From: Streptomyces xanthii
Lineage (GTDB): Bacteria > Actinomycetota > Actinomycetes > Streptomycetales > Streptomycetaceae
DNA: 64,000 nucleotides
Reading direction: 5' to 3'
NCBI RefSeq assembly: GCF_014621695.1
Contig: NZ_CP061281.1
Coordinates: 6,386,001 to 6,450,000 of the forward strand
Below the pieces are notes generated by a model, which made no database searches, was not told the origin of the DNA, and was given only the letters and a program-made list of their open reading frames with translations. Both the position numbers and the translations under genes were made by a program. This document shows positions 42,994 to 50,566 of this stretch, piece by piece. The first letter of the stretch is position 1. Each line of letters opens with the position of its first letter.

Positions 42994-43836
42994 TCAGGCG
43001 GAAGGTTCCTGTTCGGCCTCTACCTGGGCGTTCCAGTCGCGCTTCGAGGCCTGCCAGCCGTCCTCGTTGTGGCCGAGGCGCCAGTAGCCGGAGATCGAGA
43101 GGTGTTCGCGGGGGATCTCGCGGTCGATGCGCAGGTGGCGGCGGAGGTCCTTCACGAAGCCGGCCTCGCCGTGGACGAAGGCGTGGGGGCGGCCGGCCGG
43201 GAAGTCGAGGCCGGTGACCGCTTCGACCAGGAGGGAGCCGACGGGGCGGCCCGCGCGGTGCAGCCAGGTGATCTCGACCGGGGAGTCGATCTTCTGCTGC
43301 TCCTCCGGGCCCTCGACCTCGATGAAGGCGTGGGCCCGGGTGCCGGCCGGGAGGGCTTCGAGGGCGGCGGCGATCGCCGGGAGGGCGCTCTCGTCGCCGG
43401 CCAGCAGATGCCAGTCGGCGGTGAGGTCCGGGCGGTAGGCGCCGCCCGGGCCCATGAAGTGGATCGTCGTGCCGGGCGCGACGCCGACCGCCCACGGCCC
43501 GGCCAGCCCCTCGTCGCCGTGCACCACGAAGTCGAGGGTCAGCTCGCGCGCGGCCGGGTCCCAGGCCCGCACCGTGTACGTCCGCGTCACCGGCCACTGC
43601 TCGCGCGGCAGCTCCGCGCGGATCCGCTCCACGTCGAACGGCTCCGCGTAGGTCACGTCCGGCGCCGGGGCGAAGAGCAGCTTCACGTAGTGGTCGGTGT
43701 ACGGGAGCTCGTCGGGGAAGTCCGCGAGGCCCGCGCCGCCGAGGACCACCCGGCGCATGTGCGGGGTGATGTGCTCGGCGCGCACCACCTGGGCGGAGCG
43801 GGCCTTGCGGGGCGGGCGTGCGGGGCGCTCGGCCAT
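42994..43836 (-). CDS. Siderophore-interacting protein (FAD/NADPH ferric reductase)
   Basis: A 280-residue SIP/ViuB-family flavoprotein that reduces ferric siderophores in the cytosol to release iron. The N-terminal FAD domain has the RTYTVRAWD motif (RxY[ST]) and GPGGAYRP for phosphate contact. The NAD(P) domain has LLAGDESALPAIAAALEAL, and the C-terminal SGYWRLGHNEDGW block is typical of the family. ATG 43836 follows GGGAGACC. An iron-box-like sequence lies 29 bases upstream in the 51-base gap, so repression by a DmdR/IdeR-type regulator with iron is likely. Confidence 0.92.
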   Translation of the reverse strand: MAERPARPPRKARSAQVVRAEHITPHMRRVVLGGAGLADFPDELPYTDHYVKLLFAPAPDVTYAEPFDVERIRAELPREQWPVTRTYTVRAWDPAARELTLDFVVHGDEGLAGPWAVGVAPGTTIHFMGPGGAYRPDLTADWHLLAGDESALPAIAAALEALPAGTRAHAFIEVEGPEEQQKIDSPVEITWLHRAGRPVGSLLVEAVTGLDFPAGRPHAFVHGEAGFVKDLRRHLRIDREIPREHLSISGYWRLGHNEDGWQASKRDWNAQVEAEQEPSA

Positions 43837-43864
43837 GTGCGGTCTCCCTCGGTGCAACGTGAAC

Positions 43865-43883
43865 TTAGGTATGCCTAAGTTAG
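43865..43883 (-). promoter_or_regulatory. Iron box (DmdR/IdeR-type operator) before the SIP gene
   Basis: On the minus strand the 19-base site reads CTAACTTAGGCATACCTAA, which agrees with the IdeR/DmdR consensus TTAGGTTAGGCTAACCTAA at about 15 positions by eye. It also contains the perfect inverted arms AACTTAGG and CCTAAGTT. It is centred about 40 bases upstream of the SIP start. Confidence 0.7.
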
Positions 43884-43887
43884 CACC

Positions 43888-44841
43888 TCAGCCGGCGAGC
43901 GTGGCCAGGAGCCGCTGGAGCGAACCGCCCAGACCCCAGCGGGCGCCGAGCTCCCCCACGGCGGCCGGGTCGCGCGGGGCGTGCGGCAACGCCGTGTCCA
44001 CGTCCGGCAGCGGCACGTCGTCCGCGACCCGCACCACCTTCGGGGCCACCGCGATGTACGGCCGCGCCTCGTCGAGCCGCTTGCGCTGCGTCGGCGTCAG
44101 CTTCGCTCCCGGGTCGTCGACCGCGGCCATGATTCCGGCCAGGTCGCCGAACTGCGCGAGCAGCTTCGCGGCCGTCTTCTCGCCGATCCCGGGCACGCCC
44201 GGCAGCCCGTCGCTCGGGTCGCCGCGCAGCAGCGCCATGTCCACGTACCCGGGGCCGTCCACCGCGTACTTCTCGCGCAGGAACGCCTCGTCGGTGACCT
44301 GGAGGGTGCCGACACCCTTGATCGGGTAGAGCACCCGGCGCTTCCGCTCGTCGTCCACCAGCTGGTACAGGTCGCGGTCGCCCGTGACGATGTCGACGGG
44401 GCCGCTCGCGCGGGCCGTGTACGTGCCGATCACGTCGTCCGCCTCGTAGCCCGCCACGCCCACGCGCGCGATGCCCACCGCGTCGAGCACGTCCTCGATG
44501 ACCGGCACCTGCGGCGACAGCGTGTCGGGCACCTCCTCCTCGTCCGGCGTGCCGGCGGGGGTCTCCTCGGCGACGCGGTGCGCCTTGTAGGAGGGGATGA
44601 GGTCGACGCGCCACTGGGGGCGCCAGTCCGCGTCCATGCACGCCACCAGATGCGTGGGGCGGTGGTCGTGGACGAGCCGGGTGATGAATTCGAGCAGCCC
44701 GCGCACCGCGTTGACCGGAGTGCCGTCCGGGGCCTTCACGGAGTCCGGCACTCCGAAGTAGGCCCGGAAGTACAGGGACGCGGTGTCGAGCAGCATCAGG
44801 CGCGGGGATGCGGAGTTGTCCTGGGTCACCCTCCGCATCAT
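43888..44841 (-). CDS. Stand-alone 5'-3' exonuclease (Pol I N-terminal type)
   Basis: A 317-residue 53EXO-family nuclease without a polymerase domain. It has LMLLDTASLYFRAYFG at the N terminus, VACMDADWRPQWR and the acidic AGYEADDVIGTY. IVTGDRDLYQLV and the helix-hairpin-helix LPGVPGIGEKTAAKLLAQFG give the metal-binding and DNA-binding parts. It probably removes flaps or RNA primers, backing up Pol I. The start is uncertain: ATG 44841, ATG 44838 and GTG 44859 are all in frame, and an internal GTG stands at VTQDN. It is divergent from the betaine transporter genes. Confidence 0.88.
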   Translation of the reverse strand: MMRRVTQDNSASPRLMLLDTASLYFRAYFGVPDSVKAPDGTPVNAVRGLLEFITRLVHDHRPTHLVACMDADWRPQWRVDLIPSYKAHRVAEETPAGTPDEEEVPDTLSPQVPVIEDVLDAVGIARVGVAGYEADDVIGTYTARASGPVDIVTGDRDLYQLVDDERKRRVLYPIKGVGTLQVTDEAFLREKYAVDGPGYVDMALLRGDPSDGLPGVPGIGEKTAAKLLAQFGDLAGIMAAVDDPGAKLTPTQRKRLDEARPYIAVAPKVVRVADDVPLPDVDTALPHAPRDPAAVGELGARWGLGGSLQRLLATLAG

Positions 44842-45033
44842 GCCGCACCCCACTGACACTTACCGGTCGTGCAGTAAACGTGGTCGGCGGTGAATGGCGT
44901 GTGAACTGGGCCACTCTTCTGTTTGCTCGGCATGAGCCGGGGCAGGCGACGAGCCGGAGCGGACCCGGTCTCACTTTCAACTACTGGCTGAAAGTCGGGG
45001 GTCCGGGCAAGCGGGCCGACCCCGCGCCGCTCC

Positions 45034-45062
45034 ACGGCCCGCCGGCGGGGGAGGCGGGCCGT
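45034..45062 (+). promoter_or_regulatory. Terminator-like hairpin in the betaine transporter leader
   Basis: ACGGCCCGCC pairs perfectly with GGCGGGCCGT, followed by CTTGGTT, 25 bases before the start codon. Upstream at 44973-44995 a second inverted repeat pairs ACTTTCA with TGAAAGT. Two stacked elements in a leader of up to 240 bases suggest an attenuator or riboswitch expression platform. I could not match it to a known class. Confidence 0.45.
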
Positions 45063-45086
45063 CTTGGTTCGACCCGAGAGGTGTAT

Positions 45087-46235
45087 GTGTCCAGGCTTGA
45101 AGCCGAAGACCTGTACAAGGTGTTCGGCAGACGACCCGATGAGGCGGTGGAGAAGCTCCGCCGCGGAGCCGACCGTGAGGAACTGCGCGCCGACGGCACC
45201 ACTGCCGCCGTGATCGACGCGTCCTTCACCGTCGAGCCCGGGCAGATCTTCGTCGTCATGGGTCTGTCGGGATCCGGCAAGTCCACTCTTCTGCGCATGC
45301 TGAACGGACTTTTGGAGCCCACTGCCGGGCACGTCCGCTTCGACGGGGAGGACCTGACGCAGCTCTCGCCCCGCGAGCTGCGCGAGGTCCGCTCGAAGAA
45401 GATCAGCATGGTCTTCCAGCACTTCGCCCTGTTCCCCCACCGCTCCGTCCTCGAGAACGCGGCGTACGGGCTCGAGGTGCAGGGCGTCCCGCGCGCCGAG
45501 CGCGAGAAGCGGGCCCACGAGGCGCTCGAACTCGCCGGGCTCAAGGGCTGGGAGAAGTCCTTCCCCGACGAGCTGTCCGGCGGCATGCAGCAGCGCGTGG
45601 GCCTGGCCCGCGCGCTCGCCACCGACGCCGACCTGCTCCTCATGGACGAGTCGTTCAGCGCGCTCGACCCGCTGATCCGGCGCGACATGCAGGATCAGCT
45701 CCTGGAACTGCAGAAGACCCTGAAGAAGACGATCGTCTTCATCACCCACGACCTGAACGAGGCCATGCGCCTGGGCGACCGCATCGCCGTCATGCGTGAC
45801 GGCCGCATCGTCCAGATAGGCACCGCCGAGGACATCCTCGTCACGCCGGCCAACGACTACGTCGCCTCCTTCACCCAGGACGTCGACCGGGCCCGGGTGC
45901 TCACCGCCGGCGCCATCATGAGCGAGCCGGAGCAGGGCTACGACCCGTCCGACGCCCCGGCCACGGTCACCGCCGGCACCCCGATCATCGACCTGTTCAC
46001 GCCGTGCTCGACGAGCGGCGTCGCCGTCGCCGTGACCGGCGAGGACGGCGAGCTCGCCGGTGTCGTGACCCGGGCCCGGCTGCTGGCCGTGCTCGGGGAG
46101 ACGATCACCGCGCAGGACAGTGCGCCGGACGCCGAGAACGACGGCGCGGCCCCGGGCCTCGTCAAGCAGGACGCCGTCCCGGCGCAGCGCGGCGAGGAAG
46201 ACGGTCCCGTGGAGAAGGTGAACGCCGATGCCTAA
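45087..46235 (+). CDS. opuAA: Glycine betaine/proline-type ABC transporter ATPase
   Basis: A 382-residue OpuAA/ProV-type ATPase powering osmoprotectant import. Walker A is MGLSGSGKSTLLRMLNG, the signature LSGGMQQRVGLARAL, Walker B DLLLMDESFSALDPL, and the H-loop IVFITHDLNEAMRLGDR. The region after residue 270 holds a degenerate CBS-like domain; in lactococcal OpuA the CBS module senses ionic strength and c-di-AMP. GTG 45087 follows GAGAGG; GTG 45081 is also in frame. The downstream permease ATG overlaps its stop by eight bases. Confidence 0.93.
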   Translation: MSRLEAEDLYKVFGRRPDEAVEKLRRGADREELRADGTTAAVIDASFTVEPGQIFVVMGLSGSGKSTLLRMLNGLLEPTAGHVRFDGEDLTQLSPRELREVRSKKISMVFQHFALFPHRSVLENAAYGLEVQGVPRAEREKRAHEALELAGLKGWEKSFPDELSGGMQQRVGLARALATDADLLLMDESFSALDPLIRRDMQDQLLELQKTLKKTIVFITHDLNEAMRLGDRIAVMRDGRIVQIGTAEDILVTPANDYVASFTQDVDRARVLTAGAIMSEPEQGYDPSDAPATVTAGTPIIDLFTPCSTSGVAVAVTGEDGELAGVVTRARLLAVLGETITAQDSAPDAENDGAAPGLVKQDAVPAQRGEEDGPVEKVNADA

Positions 46236-48840
46236 GATCCCCTTCGGCGACTGGGTCAACGATGCCGTGGAGTGGCTGCTCCACCACATGTCGTGGCTCT
46301 TCGACTTCTTCCAGAGCTGCTTCGAAGGCGTCAACAACGGACTCACCGACGTCCTCCAGGCGCCCCCCGCGCTCATCATGGCGGGCATCTTCGCCGTCGT
46401 CGCCTTCTGGCTGCGCGGCACCGTGGCCGGAGTGCTGACCTTCGTCGGCCTCGGGTTCATCGACAACCTGGGCCTGTGGGACCACGCGATGGACACCATG
46501 TCGCTGGTCCTCGTGTCCACGGTGATCGCCCTGGTCATCGGCGTGCCCCTGGGCATCTGGGCGGCGCGCTCGAACCGGGTCAGCGGCCTGTTCCGGCCGA
46601 TCCTCGACCTGATGCAGACGCTGCCCGCGATGGTCTACCTGATCCCGGCCATCCTGTTCTTCGGCTCCGGCGCCCCCGCCGGCATCGTCGCGACCCTGAT
46701 CTTCGCCGTGCCCCCGGGCGTGCGCATGACCGAGCTGGGCATCCGGCAGGTCGACCAGGAACTCGTCGAGGCGGCCGAGGCGTTCGGCACCACGCCGCGC
46801 AACATCCTGCTCCGCGTCCAGCTGCCGCTCGCCCTGCCCACGATCATGGCCGGTGTCAACCAGGTCATCATGCTGGGCCTGTCCATGGCCGCCATCGCGG
46901 GCATGGTCGGCGCCGGCGGCCTCGGCGGCGACGTCAACACGGCCATCGGCCAGCTGAACGTCGGCCTGGGCGCCGAGTCCGGCATCGCGATCGTCATCCT
47001 GGCGATCTACCTCGACCGCATGACCAGCGCGCTCGGCCAGCAGGTGTCCCCGCTCGGCCGCCGCGCCCTCGCCAAGCTGCGCGCCGCGCGCGGCCTGAAC
47101 ATCTGGTCCTACCGCCCCCGTCCGGCCGTGGCCGTGATCGGTGTGGTGATCCTGGCGCTCGTCGGCGGCGGCATGGGCGCCTTCGGCGGCTCCACGTCCT
47201 CGACGGCCTCCGGCGGCGACGCCACGAACGTCGGCCACGGCAAGAAGGTCACCATCGGCTACATCCCGTGGGACGAGGGCGTCGCCTCCACCTTCCTGTG
47301 GAAGGAGATCCTCGAGCAGCGCGGCTTCCAGGTCGACGTCAAGCAGTTCGAGGCCGGCCCGCTCTACACCTCGCTGGCGCAGGGTGGCATCGACTTCCAG
47401 ACCGACTCCTGGCTGCCGGTCACGCACGCCGAGTACTGGAAGAAGTACGGCAAGGACCTGGAGGACCTCGGGTCCTGGTACGGGCCGACCTCCCTCGAGC
47501 TGACCGTGCCCGCCTACATGAAGGACGTGAACACCCTCGCGGACCTCAAGGGCAAGGGCGACCTCTTCGGCGGCAAGGTCACCGGCATCGAGGCCAGCGC
47601 CGGTGAGTCGGCGCTGCTCAAGAGCAAGGTGCTGAAGGCCTACGGCCTCGACAAGGAGTACAAGGTCGTCGACAGCTCCACGCCGGCGATGCTGGCCGAG
47701 CTGAAGCGCGCGTACGCCAAGAAGAAGCCGATCGTCGTCCCGCTCTGGTCGCCGCACTGGGCGTACAACGACTACAAGCTCAAGAAGCTCAAGGACCCGA
47801 AGGGTGTCTGGGGCAAGGGCGACGGCATCCACACGCTGGCGCGCAAGGGATTCGGCAGCGAGTTCCCCGAGGTCGGCAAGTGGCTCAAGGACTTCAAGCT
47901 CGACGAGAAGCAGCTCACGAGCCTCGAGGCGCAGATCAACAAGACCGGCAAGGGCAAGCAGCAGGAGGCCGTCAAGACCTGGCTGAAGCAGAACCCGGGC
48001 CTGGTCGACAAGCTTGCTCCCGTCAAGAAGCAGTCGGCGCCCGCCGAGGCCAAGAACCCGGTGAACGTCGCCTGGTTCCCCTGGGACGAGGACGTCGCGG
48101 TCACGTACCTCTGGAAGAACGTCCTGGAGAAGCGCGGCTACAAGCTGAACCTGAAGCAGATGGACGTGGGCCCGGTCTACACCGGCCTCGCCAGTGGTGA
48201 CCTCGACGTCAACTTCGACGCCTGGCTGCCGTACGCGCAGAAGAACTACTGGGACAAGAGCAAGAAGAACCTGGTCGACCTGGGCAGCTGGTACAGCCCG
48301 ACCTCCCTGGAGGTCGCCGTCCCCTCGTACGTGAAGGGCGTCAAGTCCCTCGCGGACCTGAAGGGCAAGGGCAAGACCTTCGACGGGAAGATCATCGGCA
48401 TCGAGCCGGGCACCGGCGAGATGAACCTCCTGAAGAAGGACGTGCTGCCGGGCTACGGCCTGGACAAGGAGTACAAGGTCGTCGACGGCTCCACGCCGGC
48501 GATGCTCGCCGAGCTCAAGCGGTCCTACGCCAAGAAGGAGCCGATCGCGGTCGTGCTCTGGTCGCCGCACTGGGCCTACAGCGAGTACAAGCTGACCAAG
48601 CTGGCCGACCCGGAGAAGAAGTTCGGTGAGGGCAACACCATCCGGACGATCGCCAACAAGGAGTTCCCCGACAAGTTCCCGCAGCTCACGAAGTGGTTCA
48701 AGAACTTCGAGCTGAGCGAGGACGAACTGGGCTCCCTGGAGGCCGAGATCAAGAACCGCGGTCAGGGCAAGGAGGAGGCGGCCGTCGCCGCCTGGCTCAC
48801 GAAGCACCAGGACGTCGCGGAGCGGATGACCGCTTCCTGA
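46228..48840 (+). CDS. Betaine-type ABC permease fused to two tandem substrate-binding domains
   Basis: An 870-residue fusion. Residues 1-330 are the permease (binding-protein-dependent motif EAAEAFGTTPRNILLRVQLP) plus an extra hydrophobic segment at about 312-330. Residues 338-600 and 609-870 are two OpuAC-type binding domains with a period of 271 residues. Each keeps the aromatic cage pieces: PWDE with Trp348 and Trp619, the WLP block, and LWSPHWAY. Lactococcal OpuA has one such domain per permease; two would give four per dimeric transporter. The ligand is most likely glycine betaine or a related quaternary amine. It is translationally coupled to opuAA and followed by a strong terminator. 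Confidence 0.93.
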   Translation: MPKIPFGDWVNDAVEWLLHHMSWLFDFFQSCFEGVNNGLTDVLQAPPALIMAGIFAVVAFWLRGTVAGVLTFVGLGFIDNLGLWDHAMDTMSLVLVSTVIALVIGVPLGIWAARSNRVSGLFRPILDLMQTLPAMVYLIPAILFFGSGAPAGIVATLIFAVPPGVRMTELGIRQVDQELVEAAEAFGTTPRNILLRVQLPLALPTIMAGVNQVIMLGLSMAAIAGMVGAGGLGGDVNTAIGQLNVGLGAESGIAIVILAIYLDRMTSALGQQVSPLGRRALAKLRAARGLNIWSYRPRPAVAVIGVVILALVGGGMGAFGGSTSSTASGGDATNVGHGKKVTIGYIPWDEGVASTFLWKEILEQRGFQVDVKQFEAGPLYTSLAQGGIDFQTDSWLPVTHAEYWKKYGKDLEDLGSWYGPTSLELTVPAYMKDVNTLADLKGKGDLFGGKVTGIEASAGESALLKSKVLKAYGLDKEYKVVDSSTPAMLAELKRAYAKKKPIVVPLWSPHWAYNDYKLKKLKDPKGVWGKGDGIHTLARKGFGSEFPEVGKWLKDFKLDEKQLTSLEAQINKTGKGKQQEAVKTWLKQNPGLVDKLAPVKKQSAPAEAKNPVNVAWFPWDEDVAVTYLWKNVLEKRGYKLNLKQMDVGPVYTGLASGDLDVNFDAWLPYAQKNYWDKSKKNLVDLGSWYSPTSLEVAVPSYVKGVKSLADLKGKGKTFDGKIIGIEPGTGEMNLLKKDVLPGYGLDKEYKVVDGSTPAMLAELKRSYAKKEPIAVVLWSPHWAYSEYKLTKLADPEKKFGEGNTIRTIANKEFPDKFPQLTKWFKNFELSEDELGSLEAEIKNRGQGKEEAAVAAWLTKHQDVAERMTAS

Positions 48841-48860
48841 CCTGGTCCGCAGGGTCTCCC

Positions 48861-48908
48861 CGAGGGGTGGCCACGGCACGACACCCGTCGCGCCGTGGCC
48901 ACCCCTCG
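48861..48908 (+). terminator. Terminator after the betaine transporter genes
   Basis: Arms 48861-48877 and 48892-48908 form a perfect 17-bp stem (CGAGGGGTGGCCACGGC and complement) with a 14-base loop. Confidence 0.85.
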
Positions 48909-49029
48909 CCCCGTTGAGCCCCCTCGTGCGCCCCACGGCTTCGGCCATCGGATGAAACTGTTTGACGAACATGCGTAGGGTGCATTGAGACGTACAGCAC
49001 AACCGGAGCAGTGGGAGGGAGCGGATGTC

Positions 49030-49632
49030 ATGGACGAGCAGGACAAGTACAACGAGCACGACAAGTACAAGGAGACACTGCGTGTGGGCGCAGCCGTCCG
49101 GCGCCGCCGCCGCTCCCTGGAGCTGACCCTCTCCGCCGTCGCAGAGCGCACCGGCCTGTCGGTGCCCTTCCTCAGCCAGGTGGAGAACGAGCGGGCCCGC
49201 CCCAGCCGCCGCTCCCTGGAGAAGGTCGCCGACGCCCTCGGCACCACCGCCGTCGAACTCCTCGCCGCCGCCGACCCGGCCCGCACCGTGGACCTGGTCC
49301 GCGCCGACGACGCCACCGTCGAGGAGGGCGCCCAGGACACCGTCGTACGGTCCCTCGTGCGCGGGCACCACCAGATGCACGCCCAGGAGTTCGTCGGCGA
49401 CCACGACCCCGGCCGCGAGTTCCAGCTGCGCAACGACGTGATGCTCTACGTGACCGAGGGCGCCGTCGAGGTCGAGGCGGAGGGCCGCGCCTATCGCCTC
49501 GGACGCGGTGACACCCTGTACCTGACCGGTGGCGTACGGCACCGGTGGCGGGCGACCGTGCCGGAGACCCGGGTGCTCGTCGTGGCCGTCGCCGAGCACA
49601 TCGACGCCGTCGACGAGCCGGGTCCGAAGTAG
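49030..49632 (+). CDS. XRE-family regulator with cupin domain
   Basis: A 200-residue regulator. The helix-turn-helix covers residues about 20-75 (VGAAVRRRRRSLELTLSAVA, GLSVPFLSQVENERARPS). The C-terminal cupin covers about 115-190 (FQLRNDVMLYVTEGAVEVEA, GDTLYLTGGVRHRWRA) and keeps a His late in the fold. Such HTH-cupin proteins respond to small ligands. The ATG at 49030 is chosen for its distance from GGAGG; other in-frame starts lack it. It lies after the betaine transporter terminator and eight bases before the metal-receptor gene. Targets unknown. Confidence 0.85.
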   Translation: MDEQDKYNEHDKYKETLRVGAAVRRRRRSLELTLSAVAERTGLSVPFLSQVENERARPSRRSLEKVADALGTTAVELLAAADPARTVDLVRADDATVEEGAQDTVVRSLVRGHHQMHAQEFVGDHDPGREFQLRNDVMLYVTEGAVEVEAEGRAYRLGRGDTLYLTGGVRHRWRATVPETRVLVVAVAEHIDAVDEPGPK

Positions 49633-49640
49633 CCGCCGCC

Positions 49641-50369
49641 GTGCGGGTCGTGTCGCTGGTCCCGTCGCTGACCGAGGCGATCGCGGTGACGCTGCCGGGC
49701 GCCCTCGCTGGAGCGACGGACTGGTGCACGCATCCCGCCGGGCTCGACGTGCCCCGCCTCGGCGGCACCAAGAACCCCGACGTCCCCGCGATCACCGCGC
49801 TCGCCCCCGACCTCGTCGTCGCCAACGAGGAGGAGAACCGGGAGCCCGACCTCGCCGCGCTGCGCGCCGCGGGCGTCCCCGTCCTCGTCACCGAGATCCG
49901 CACGCTGCCGCAGGCGCTGCGCGAGCTGGACCGCGTCCTGGACGCCTGCGGGGCCCGTTCGCGGCCGCGCTGGCTGGACGACGCCGAGGCCGCCTGGGGC
50001 GCCCTGCCGCCGCCCGAGCCCGCACTGAGGGCCGTCGTGCCGATCTGGCGGCGCCCCTGGATGGTCCTCGGCCGCGACACCTTCGCCGGCGACCTGCTCG
50101 CCCGCCTCGGCGTCGCCAACGCGTACGCGGACGCCTCCGAGCGCTACCCCCGCGTCCCGCTCGGCGAACTGGAGGCCGTCGAAAAGGACTTGGTCGTGCT
50201 GCCCGACGAGCCGTACCGTTTCACGGCCGACGACGGCCCGGAGGCCTTCACCGCCCCCGCGGCCCTCGTCGACGGCCGCAGCCTCACCTGGTACGGACCC
50301 TCACTGGCGACGGCCCCCGAGGTGCTCGGCGCGGCCCTGCGGCGGCCCGTGTCCCGAGGAGAGCGGTGA
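49641..50369 (+). CDS. Helical-backbone metal/cobalamin receptor-like protein without signal peptide
   Basis: A 242-residue protein of the BtuF/FhuD-type binding fold. It starts VRVVSLVPSLTEAIAVTLPG, and ATDWCTHPAGL follows where BtuF-like proteins have GVTDYCxYP. A middle helix separates two lobes, and TWYGPSLATAPEVL is near the end. There is no signal peptide or lipobox, so it is cytosolic, unlike transport receptors. GTG 49641 lies eight bases after the XRE gene without a clear SD. No transporter genes are adjacent. A 62-codon ORF overlaps its stop by GTGA. Confidence 0.8.
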   Translation: MRVVSLVPSLTEAIAVTLPGALAGATDWCTHPAGLDVPRLGGTKNPDVPAITALAPDLVVANEEENREPDLAALRAAGVPVLVTEIRTLPQALRELDRVLDACGARSRPRWLDDAEAAWGALPPPEPALRAVVPIWRRPWMVLGRDTFAGDLLARLGVANAYADASERYPRVPLGELEAVEKDLVVLPDEPYRFTADDGPEAFTAPAALVDGRSLTWYGPSLATAPEVLGAALRRPVSRGER

Positions 50370-50554
50370 GCAGACGGCGTTACGTGGCCCGGGGCGTCCC
50401 GGGCGGCTACCGGATCTGGGACAACCGCGGACGCCGCTTCTGGGGCGACCTGTACGAACTGTGCCCCGACGACCTGCTCACCGAGCTGAACGGCGCGGCG
50501 GACCAGGCCCGGATCACCGCGCTGCTCAAGCGCTACCGGGCCCTGCGGCGCTGA
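50366..50554 (+). CDS. Small basic protein, unknown function, coupled to the metal-receptor gene
   Basis: A 62-residue ORF starting at a GTG that overlaps the upstream stop codon (GTGA), with GAGGAG just before it. It is rich in Arg, Trp and Tyr early (SRRRYVARGVPGGYRIWDNR, RFWGDLYELCPDDLL) and ends in a basic helix (ITALLKRYRALRR). I do not recognise a family. The good ribosome site, translational overlap and strong GC3 support a real gene. It ends 12 bases from the convergent TDT transporter gene. Confidence 0.7.
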   Translation: MSRRRYVARGVPGGYRIWDNRGRRFWGDLYELCPDDLLTELNGAADQARITALLKRYRALRR

Positions 50555-50566
50555 ACAGCCCCGCGC

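Noticed and set aside
40428..43217. Plus-strand frame of about 930 codons from the P450 through the repeat region
   Set aside because: It runs through a convergent gene and an intergenic repeat; the product is Arg/Ala/Gly/Pro-rich without motifs.
45063..45080. TTCGACCCGAG as a tRNA T-arm
   Set aside because: No acceptor, D or anticodon stems can be built around it; it belongs to the transporter leader and ribosome site.
46162..49599. Minus-strand frame of about 1145 codons opposite the betaine permease and XRE genes
   Set aside because: Composition is Val/Leu/Gly/Asp-rich with no fold; it spans two unrelated real genes and a perfect terminator.
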